Source of the DNA: Acidimicrobiia bacterium
GTDB taxonomy: Bacteria > Actinomycetota > Acidimicrobiia > Acidimicrobiales > Ilumatobacteraceae
Assembly (NCBI GenBank): GCA_010030605.1
Contig: RHCK01000125.1
Coordinates: 1-5,452, forward strand
DNA: 5,452 nt
Reading direction: 5' to 3'
The position numbers and the translations under genes are program-made. Positions 1 through 5,452 of this stretch are shown piece by piece. The first letter of the stretch is position 1; the number at the start of each line of letters is the position of its first letter. The notes beneath the pieces are model-generated. The model did no database searches. It had not been told where the DNA came from and was given only the letters and a program-made list of their open reading frames with translations.

Positions 1-2616
1 GCGCGCTTCAAGCGGATGACCGGCTTCAACGTGCTGCACGCGTTGGGCTACGACTCGTTCGGTTTGCCGGCCGAACAACACGCCATCGCGACTGGTGTGC
101 ACCCGCGCGTGAACACCGAGTCGAACGTTGCCAACATGCGTCGTCAACTTCGGCGTTTGGGTCTCGGTCACGACGCCCGCCGCAGCGTGGCCACCACCGA
201 CGAGGACTTCTATCGCTGGACGCAATGGATCTTCTTGCAGGTGTACAACAGTTGGTACGACGAGACCTCGGGTCGAGCTCGCCCGATCGTCGAACTCGAG
301 TCCGAATTCGCCACCGGAGCACGCCCCACCCCGAACAGTGTCGCTTGGTCGACGATGTCCCGCGACGAACAACGCGCGGCGATCGACAACCATCGTTTGG
401 CGTACCTCTCCCACGCACCGGTGAATTGGTGTCCCGGCCTGGGAACGATCCTCGCCAACGAGGAAGTCACCGCCGACGGACGAAGCGACATCGGCAACTA
501 TCCGGTTTTCAAGAAGAACATGCGCCAGTGGATGATGCGCATCACCGCGTACGCCGATCGACTGCTCGACGATCTCGATCGTCTCGATTGGCCCGAACCG
601 ATCAAGTTGATGCAACGAAACTGGATCGGCCGCAGCGAGGGCGCTCGGGTGGACTTTGCGTCCCCCGCCGGAGCGATCACGGTCTTCACCACCCGACCCG
701 ACACGTTGTTCGGCGCGACGTTCATGGTCGTGGCACCGGAGCATCCTCTGGTCGAGGCGCTCACCACCGACGAGAATCGATCGGCCGTCGAGGCGTACCG
801 TGCCGCAGCCGCGGCCAAGGATGCCATCGATCGCCAGGACGACACGCGCGAAAAGACGGGCGTCTTCACGGGAACGTACGCCACCAATCCGGTCGACGGC
901 TCGCGGGTTCCGGTGTGGGTGGCCGACTACGTGCTGATGGGCTACGGAACCGGAGCGATCATGGCGGTGCCGTGCGGAGATCAGCGCGACTTCGAGTTCG
1001 CGCGACGTTTCGGTTTGCCCATCCCCGCCATTCAGCAGCCTCCGGCCGAATGGTTCGAGGCTCGTGGATTGGCCGTTCAGTCCGGTGCATCCGTCGACAC
1101 CAACTCTTGGCCCGAGGCTTTCGTTGGCGATGGCGCGTACATCAACTCGTCGAACTCCGGAGTTTCGCTCGACGGCATCGAGTCCATCGAAGAGGGCAAG
1201 AGCCGCATGAACGCGTGGCTCGCCGCGAACGGGCACGGTGAACCGACCATCAACTTCAAGTTGCGCGATTGGCTGTTCAGTCGCCAGCGCTACTGGGGCG
1301 AGCCCTTCCCCATCGTTTATGACGAGGACGATCAACCGGTCGCACTACCCGAGTCCATGTTGCCGGTGCTGTTGCCCGAACTCGAGGACTTCAAGCCCCA
1401 AGCCCTCGATCCGAATGACGACGTGACCGACCCCATTCCACCGTTGGCCCGAAGCAACGAATGGCGCAACGTGGTGCTCGATCTGGGCGATGGTCCGCGC
1501 ACGTATCGGCGGGAAATCAACGTGATGCCCCAGTGGGCCGGGTCGTGTTGGTACGAGCTCCGCTACCTCGACCCCACGAATCGCGAGCGCTTCGTCGACG
1601 GCGACGTGGAGAAGTACTGGATGGGTCCCGCCGACGGCGGCGATGGCATGACCGGTCACACGGGTGGGGTGGATTTGTACGTCGGTGGCGTCGAGCACGC
1701 GGTATTGCACCTGCTGTACGCGCGCTTCTGGCACAAGGTGTTGTTCGACCTCGGACACGTGTCGAGCGCGGAGCCCTTCCATCGACTCTTCAATCAGGGC
1801 TACGTGCAGGCCTACGCCTTCCGAGATCCTCGCGGCCAAGCAGTTCCGGCGGCCGAAGTCGAGGAACGCGACGGAAAGTACTTCTTCGACGGCGAAGAGG
1901 TGACGCGCGAATACGGCAAGATGGGCAAGAGCCTGAAGAACATCGTCACACCGGACGAGATGTACGACGACTACGGTGCCGACACCTTCCGTCTCTACGA
2001 AATGAGCATGGGACCGTTGGATGCGAGCCGTCCGTGGAACACCCGCGACGTGGTGGGCATGCAGCGCTTCCTCCAACGCGTGTGGCGCAACGTGGTCGAC
2101 GAGAACACGGGCGACATCAAGGTTTCCGACGCTGAGACACCCCTCGAGTTACGCAAGTTGCTCCATCGCACCATTGATGGTGTGCGCTCCGACATGGACG
2201 GTCTTCGTTTCAACACCGCGATCGCCAAGCTCATCGAATTGAACAACGCCCTCACGCAACACGTCACGGCGCACGGCAACACTCCGCGCGAGGTTGCTCT
2301 CGCCATCACCCGAATGCTCGCTCCGTTGTGCCCGCACATGGCCGAGGAGATCTGGAGTCGTCTCGGCCACACGGCGACGATCACCTACGAACCGTTCCCC
2401 GACGCCGAGTCATCCCTACTTCAAGACGACACCATGGAGTATCCGGTTCAGATCAACGGCAAGGTGCGCGCACGCATCGTGGTGGCCACCGGTGCCGACG
2501 AGACCGCAGTTCGCGAGATCGCCCTCGGAGACGACAAGGTGCTCGCCGCGCTCGCCGGCGCCACACCAAAGAAAGTCATCGTCGTCACCGGACGAATGGT
2601 CAACATCGTCGTGTGA
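1..2616 (+). CDS. leuS: Leucyl-tRNA synthetase, 5'-truncated by the window edge
   Basis: Class Ia aminoacyl-tRNA synthetase that charges tRNA-Leu with leucine in the cytoplasm. Reading is open from base 1, so the start and the HIGH motif lie upstream; I estimate 70-90 missing residues. The 871 residues present show, in order: the Rossmann-fold segment FGLPAEQHA (58-84); zinc-region-like VNWCPGLGTILANEEV (421-468); CP1 editing domain with TTRPDTLFGATF (688-723) and GYGTGAIMAVPCGDQRDFEF (940-999); WLFSRQRYWGEPFPI (1270-1314); MPQWAGSCWYELRYLDP (1525-1575); GGVEHAVLHLLYARFWH (1684-1734); a leucine-specific insertion (about 1810-1917); the KMSKS loop as KMGKS (1918-1932); an alpha-helical anticodon-binding domain (about 2130-2400); and the C-terminal domain starting near YPVQINGKVRAR (2440-2475). 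The editing-site Asp residues (codons 979 and 988) are kept, although the usual His before the first is Gly. SCWYEL and KMGKSLKN look like the actinobacterial form. The gene appears intact and functional. Confidence 0.97.
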   Translation, partial: ARFKRMTGFNVLHALGYDSFGLPAEQHAIATGVHPRVNTESNVANMRRQLRRLGLGHDARRSVATTDEDFYRWTQWIFLQVYNSWYDETSGRARPIVELESEFATGARPTPNSVAWSTMSRDEQRAAIDNHRLAYLSHAPVNWCPGLGTILANEEVTADGRSDIGNYPVFKKNMRQWMMRITAYADRLLDDLDRLDWPEPIKLMQRNWIGRSEGARVDFASPAGAITVFTTRPDTLFGATFMVVAPEHPLVEALTTDENRSAVEAYRAAAAAKDAIDRQDDTREKTGVFTGTYATNPVDGSRVPVWVADYVLMGYGTGAIMAVPCGDQRDFEFARRFGLPIPAIQQPPAEWFEARGLAVQSGASVDTNSWPEAFVGDGAYINSSNSGVSLDGIESIEEGKSRMNAWLAANGHGEPTINFKLRDWLFSRQRYWGEPFPIVYDEDDQPVALPESMLPVLLPELEDFKPQALDPNDDVTDPIPPLARSNEWRNVVLDLGDGPRTYRREINVMPQWAGSCWYELRYLDPTNRERFVDGDVEKYWMGPADGGDGMTGHTGGVDLYVGGVEHAVLHLLYARFWHKVLFDLGHVSSAEPFHRLFNQGYVQAYAFRDPRGQAVPAAEVEERDGKYFFDGEEVTREYGKMGKSLKNIVTPDEMYDDYGADTFRLYEMSMGPLDASRPWNTRDVVGMQRFLQRVWRNVVDENTGDIKVSDAETPLELRKLLHRTIDGVRSDMDGLRFNTAIAKLIELNNALTQHVTAHGNTPREVALAITRMLAPLCPHMAEEIWSRLGHTATITYEPFPDAESSLLQDDTMEYPVQINGKVRARIVVATGADETAVREIALGDDKVLAALAGATPKKVIVVTGRMVNIVV

Positions 2617-2625
2617 GGCCCGGTC

Positions 2626-4359
2626 TCAGATCGAGTACACGCCGTTCACCACCAGTGCCACCCCGACCGCGATGGCCAGGAGCGATTCCAATCGCGTCGC
2701 CCACACCCGAACGTCGTCATCGAAACGTGCCAACCACTCGGCCAATCCGTAGGCGAGCACCAATCCGGCGATGAGTGGCAACGAGCGAGACCCGGCACCG
2801 CCGGCGAGCACCAGGAGCAACAGTTCCGGTCGGGCCACGACCATGAACGATCTTTCGTCCCGCCACACGCCGAGGAAGGCCACGAGACTCGCCAACACCA
2901 CGACCACCCCGCACGCCACGGCCGCCGTGGGAACACTGACGTCGACCGCTTCCAAAATCCGAACCGAGAACAACGCCAGAACGAGCGCGGCGACTCCGGC
3001 GACGACGGCATCACGACGCATGGAACGGGGCGAACGAACGAGAGCTGTCGCCACGCGCGACGGTGCGGCGACGGCAACGGCGGCCACCAACACCAACACC
3101 CACGACCAATCGAGTGGTTGCTGTCGCGACGGTCGCGGATCGATGGAACCCCCCGACACCCGATCCCCCGCCAACACGGCTGACATCGCGTGCTGCTGAT
3201 CGTCGACCTGCGTGACGCCTCCGGACAACCACGCTCCTTCCACGCGACGCGGTTGCGCGTAGGACGCCGCTTCGTCGGAGTCGATCTGACGAGCGGTCAA
3301 GGTGCCGATGTTGCAGGCCAATCGCGCCATCCCGGCGGCCACCACGTCGTCGTCGACCCCACGAGTGGCGGCGAAGTACGTCGTCCAGCCGGCCATCGCT
3401 TCGCCATGCGTGCCGACGGCCGCACCCAGTGCCGTCGCACCACGAAGGGACCGGTCGGGAAAACCGTTCGTCAGTTGACCCTCGTAACGAATCATCACCG
3501 AGGAAATTCCCATTTGCTTTCGGGCCCACGACCGCGCGATGTCATCGAATGCAAGAGGCTCGGACCATGTGGTGGTTTCAGCGAACGCGTAGGCCGCCCA
3601 ATGGTCGGCCATGTCGGGAACGAAGCCTTCCTCGACCGCCTTTCGACGCACCAGATAATCGACGATGTCGGGGATGCGATCTCCCCACCCCTCGCCCGGG
3701 AAGAGGCGTTCCATCCGCGCGAGCGCGAACGCCACCTCACCCGTGGTGAATCGTCCGACAACATCGGAAAAGTTCAGCGACTCGTCGGCCACCTCGCGAA
3801 CTCGCGTCACTCCGTCGTCGGAAGTCCAGACCGAACCCACCACATGGCGCGCGAGACCTCGTGCGAATGCCACCTCATCAGCGTCCATCGTGCCGTCGAT
3901 CATCGGTTCGGTCACCGCCAGAAGAAGCAGCGCCGTTCCACCCGTCGACACGATGGAGCCGTCGCGAACACCGATCCGCGGCTCTCCATCGTCGACCCGC
4001 ACGAGTTCGGCGTCGATGGCCCGCCGAGCCGAGTCGATCGCTGCATCGACACCATCGAATCCCGCCGAATGCGCCTGCTCGAGAGCGAACATGGTGCCGG
4101 CGTGCCTGACCCAGTTGTAGCCGGGCTCCACGACGTCGTCGACGGCATCGTAACGATAGAGAAAACGGCCGTTGGCGGACTGATTATCGACGATCCATGC
4201 GATCGCGGATTCGACGGAGGATCGACGTTGCGCCGACGTCGTAACGCCGCACGCTTCGGGCAATGCCACGGCTCGCGCGACACCCACCAAACCAAGGGAC
4301 ACGATCAGCCACGTCACCACGACGCGAACCGGCACTCGGGCGACGGCTCCACCACTCAC
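2626..4359 (-). CDS. Membrane-anchored alpha/alpha-toroid-like protein with C-terminal multi-pass region
   Basis: 577 residues from a GTG start; specific function not recognised. Residues 11-30 form a hydrophobic signal or anchor segment after an Arg-containing N-terminus. Residues about 45-400 look like repeated helical hairpins of an alpha/alpha toroid (six-hairpin glycosidase / terpenoid-cyclase-like fold). The supporting segments are AIAWIVDNQSANGRFLYRYD (52-71), YNWVRHAGTMFALEQA (81-96), STGGTALLLLAV (138-149), TTGEVAFALARM (205-216), ADHWAAYAFAET (251-262), THGEAMAGWTTYFAATRG (317-334) and VDDQQHAMSAVL (385-396). The toroid is probably extracytoplasmic. From about 418 to 575 there are roughly six hydrophobic segments, near 418-437, 449-468, 474-498, 511-522, 526-542 and 556-574. 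No squalene-cyclase DxDD motif is visible in a suitable position, so cyclase activity is not supported. The gene converges on leuS (9 bp between stops) and diverges from the next operon across 48 bp. I chose GTG 4359 because it fits the signal segment and lies 6 nt after a -10-like box; no Shine-Dalgarno is seen. The coding call is firm and the fold call is moderate. Confidence 0.85.
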   Translation of the reverse strand: MSGGAVARVPVRVVVTWLIVSLGLVGVARAVALPEACGVTTSAQRRSSVESAIAWIVDNQSANGRFLYRYDAVDDVVEPGYNWVRHAGTMFALEQAHSAGFDGVDAAIDSARRAIDAELVRVDDGEPRIGVRDGSIVSTGGTALLLLAVTEPMIDGTMDADEVAFARGLARHVVGSVWTSDDGVTRVREVADESLNFSDVVGRFTTGEVAFALARMERLFPGEGWGDRIPDIVDYLVRRKAVEEGFVPDMADHWAAYAFAETTTWSEPLAFDDIARSWARKQMGISSVMIRYEGQLTNGFPDRSLRGATALGAAVGTHGEAMAGWTTYFAATRGVDDDVVAAGMARLACNIGTLTARQIDSDEAASYAQPRRVEGAWLSGGVTQVDDQQHAMSAVLAGDRVSGGSIDPRPSRQQPLDWSWVLVLVAAVAVAAPSRVATALVRSPRSMRRDAVVAGVAALVLALFSVRILEAVDVSVPTAAVACGVVVVLASLVAFLGVWRDERSFMVVARPELLLLVLAGGAGSRSLPLIAGLVLAYGLAEWLARFDDDVRVWATRLESLLAIAVGVALVVNGVYSI

Positions 4360-4365
4360 GGGTTC

Positions 4366-4371
4366 ACACTA
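4366..4371 (-). promoter_or_regulatory. Putative -10 box for the toroid membrane-protein gene
   Basis: On the minus strand this reads TAGTGT, matching the actinobacterial TANNNT -10 pattern. Six bases (GAACCC) separate it from the GTG at 4359, so transcription would begin at the start codon and give a leaderless mRNA. This agrees with the lack of a Shine-Dalgarno sequence. The -35 position (about 4389-4394, GTCGCT) resembles TTGACA poorly. This is a short-motif call supported mainly by position. Confidence 0.4.
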
Positions 4372-4394
4372 GATGCCGAGTATCGACGAGCGAC

Positions 4395-4400
4395 TACCGT
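4395..4400 (+). promoter_or_regulatory. Putative -10 box for the small membrane protein / HTTM-like operon
   Basis: TACCGT matches TANNNT and lies 7 bases before the GTG at 4408, again the spacing expected if the transcript starts at the start codon. No Shine-Dalgarno precedes that GTG. The -35 position (about 4372-4377, GATGCC) shows no consensus and abuts the opposing -10 box. A regulator or an extended promoter element may compensate, but neither can be identified from sequence. Confidence 0.4.
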
Positions 4401-4407
4401 CGCGATC

Positions 4408-4839
4408 GTGCCATCCGAACGCTCCGGACTCGTGCGAGCTCGACTCTCACTGATTGCGGTGGTTGCGGTCGTCGGTGTCGTTCCCCTGGCGCTCGATCGG
4501 GACAGTTTTCCTTTGTCGACCTACCCGATGTTCTCGAGCCGACGTTCGACCACCGAGACCGTGGACACCGCCGTCGCCATCTTCGACGGCAGCATCGAGC
4601 GACTCACCCCACTTCAGATCGCCGGGACGGACGAGGTGATCATCGCCGCGCGGACCGTATCGATCGCCATCGAGGGTGGGACGGCCGACGAACTCTGCCG
4701 AGAAATTCTCGACCGCGTCGATGGCGCCGACCGCGTCGAGGTGATCACCGAGCGTTTCGATGCGCTGCGTTGGTACGAGGGCGACCGAGAACCGCTGCAG
4801 CGCACCGTGCATGCATCGTGCGGATCCGATAGCCGATGA
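4408..4839 (+). CDS. Small single-pass membrane protein with FPLSTYPMF motif, partner of the HTTM-like gene
   Basis: 143 residues, GTG start; I cannot assign a named family. A short Arg-rich N-terminus (ERSGLVRAR, 4-12) precedes one hydrophobic helix (about 13-29). By the positive-inside rule this puts the rest of the protein outside the cytoplasm. Directly after the helix comes DRDSFPLSTYPMFSSRR (30-46), which looks like a conserved family signature. A soluble domain of about 95 residues follows, with alternating strand/helix character: a strand near 52-59, another near 76-89, a helix at 92-104 and a strand at 109-114. It ends in a polar tail. Two cysteines (97 and 138) could pair if exported. 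I chose GTG 4408 because it gives a compact N-terminus before the helix and lies 7 nt after a TANNNT box. The same frame stays open far upstream, but that stretch is antisense to the toroid gene and rich in Arg and His. The stop overlaps the next start as ATGA, so the two genes are very likely translationally coupled. Confidence 0.8.
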   Translation: MPSERSGLVRARLSLIAVVAVVGVVPLALDRDSFPLSTYPMFSSRRSTTETVDTAVAIFDGSIERLTPLQIAGTDEVIIAARTVSIAIEGGTADELCREILDRVDGADRVEVITERFDALRWYEGDREPLQRTVHASCGSDSR

Positions 4840-5452
4840 ACACCGTCGACACGTGGTTGATGCGTCCGGCTCCGGCGACTCGTTTGGCGACCCTGCGAAT
4901 ACTCTGCGCCGCCTACGCCACGATCTTTCTCGTGGCCCGGCTGCCATCGTTCTGGCGCGGCACCACGCTGCCGTCGTCTCGACTCGATGGCGTGGGAGTG
5001 CTGTGGTTCCTCGAATCCCGACCATCACCCGGGCTGATGCAAGCGCTCATCGTCATCGTCGTGTTGGTCGGCTGCATGGTGACCGTCGGTCTGCGTCACC
5101 GATGGACCGGGCCATTGTTCGCCATCGGATTCTTGATTGTCAGCACGTACCGCCTGTCGTTCGGTCACGTGATCCACACCGAGCACCTCATTGCGATCTA
5201 TTTGCTGATCATCGGCTTCTCGCCGGCTGCCGATGCGCACACCATCGAGAATCGGAACCCGTCGACCGGCGCTCATGCGCGCTACGGAACGCCCATCCGA
5301 CTCATGGTGGTGGTGCTGGTTCTCACCTATGTTCTGGCGGGTTGGGCCAAGTTGCGTCATGGCGGAATGGACTGGTTGTTCGGTGACATCCTGCGCAATC
5401 AGGTCGCCTACGACAATTTGCGCAAGGAGTTGCTGGGGTCGCCGCACTCCCC
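4836..5452 (+). CDS. HTTM / vitamin K-dependent carboxylase-like multi-pass membrane protein, 3'-truncated by the window edge
   Basis: The frame is open from ATG 4836 to the window end (205 residues, no stop), so the C-terminus lies outside. The start overlaps the preceding TGA as ATGA. No Shine-Dalgarno is seen, which fits translational coupling. Hydrophobic segments lie near 17-35, 67-86, 92-106, 117-130 and 154-171. The pattern matches the HTTM family (membrane domain shared with gamma-glutamyl carboxylase). It has an Arg in the first helix, SFGHVIHTEHLIAIYLLI (108-125), FSPAAD (128-133), then AGWAKLRHGGMDWLFGD (168-184) followed by LRNQVAYDNLRKELLG (186-201). The AGxxKL...DW segment resembles AGVKKLDADW of human gamma-glutamyl carboxylase, which carries its active-site Lys218. 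Lys172 here aligns with it, and His114 lies 58 residues before, the same gap as human His160 to Lys218. The human residues are recalled from memory. Whether this protein carboxylates anything is unknown, and many bacterial HTTM proteins have no assigned substrate. A more distant DoxX-like family is the main alternative. Confidence 0.83.
   Translation, partial: MNTVDTWLMRPAPATRLATLRILCAAYATIFLVARLPSFWRGTTLPSSRLDGVGVLWFLESRPSPGLMQALIVIVVLVGCMVTVGLRHRWTGPLFAIGFLIVSTYRLSFGHVIHTEHLIAIYLLIIGFSPAADAHTIENRNPSTGAHARYGTPIRLMVVVLVLTYVLAGWAKLRHGGMDWLFGDILRNQVAYDNLRKELLGSPHS

Noticed and set aside
1345..2135. Long ORFs within leuS (minus 1345-2076 and plus 1461-2135)
   Set aside because: They lie wholly inside a well-conserved leuS frame with recognisable motifs. 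Their openness follows from the strong GC-rich third-position bias.
2614..2628. Bidirectional intrinsic terminator between leuS and the convergent gene
   Set aside because: The stem is only about 6 bp with one wobble pair, which becomes a mismatch in the opposite transcript, and no U-tract follows on either strand.
3086..3104. Short CCAACA-type tandem repeat
   Set aside because: It is low-complexity sequence that encodes the Trp-Val-Leu-Val-Leu membrane stretch on the minus strand. It is too short and imperfect to be a functional repeat.
2626..4359. Squalene/terpene cyclase assignment for the toroid protein
   Set aside because: The helical-repeat look is compatible with that fold, but I see no DxDD catalytic motif or regular QW repeats, so enzyme class cannot be claimed.
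3190..4407. Plus-strand coding region continuing upstream of the small membrane-protein gene
   Set aside because: It is antisense to the 577-residue gene, has Arg/His-rich low-information composition, and shows no domain or membrane pattern. The minus-strand frame is coherent instead.
4760..5386. 208-codon plus-strand ORF overlapping the HTTM-like gene
   Set aside because: It is out of frame with the overlapping ATGA-coupled gene. Its translation is Arg/His-rich without hydrophobic segments, whereas the 4836 frame gives recognisable membrane helices and family motifs.
4447..5447. Minus-strand ORFs antisense to the small protein and HTTM-like genes (4447-5028 and 5025-5447)
   Set aside because: They are typical high-GC shadow frames, with polar, Arg/His/Gln-rich translations and no start-site context or domain features.

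Overview
The window is GC-rich with GTG starts, strong codon-third-position bias and an actinobacterial-type leucyl-tRNA synthetase. I read it as chromosomal DNA of a high-GC actinobacterium, possibly Acidimicrobiia (Ilumatobacter-like). That placement is an inference from protein style, not from a search. There are no rRNA or tRNA genes, IS elements, CRISPR arrays or phage signatures, and coding density is close to 100 percent.

Layout: (1) 1-2616 (+), the 3' nine-tenths of leuS, a housekeeping gene cut by the left edge. (2) 2626-4359 (-), a 577-residue membrane protein convergent with leuS and only 9 bp from its stop. It has a signal/anchor segment, a large alpha/alpha-toroid-like domain and about six C-terminal membrane segments. 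(3) 4360-4407, a 48-bp divergent intergenic region with two opposed TANNNT -10 boxes, each placed so that its transcript would begin at or next to a GTG start (leaderless mRNAs). (4) 4408-4839 (+), a 143-residue single-pass membrane protein with a conserved-looking 'FPLSTYPMF' motif. (5) 4836-5452 (+), overlapping gene 4 by ATGA and cut by the right edge, a multi-pass protein that I assign to the HTTM / vitamin K-dependent gamma-carboxylase-like family.

The most interesting part is the right half. The HTTM-like protein keeps a His and a Lys spaced exactly as the two functional residues of human gamma-glutamyl carboxylase (His160 and Lys218, recalled from memory). It is translationally coupled to a small unknown membrane-anchored protein and sits divergent from the toroid membrane protein. 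The three could form one co-regulated envelope module. The sequence supports the layout and the motifs; a shared function is a hypothesis.
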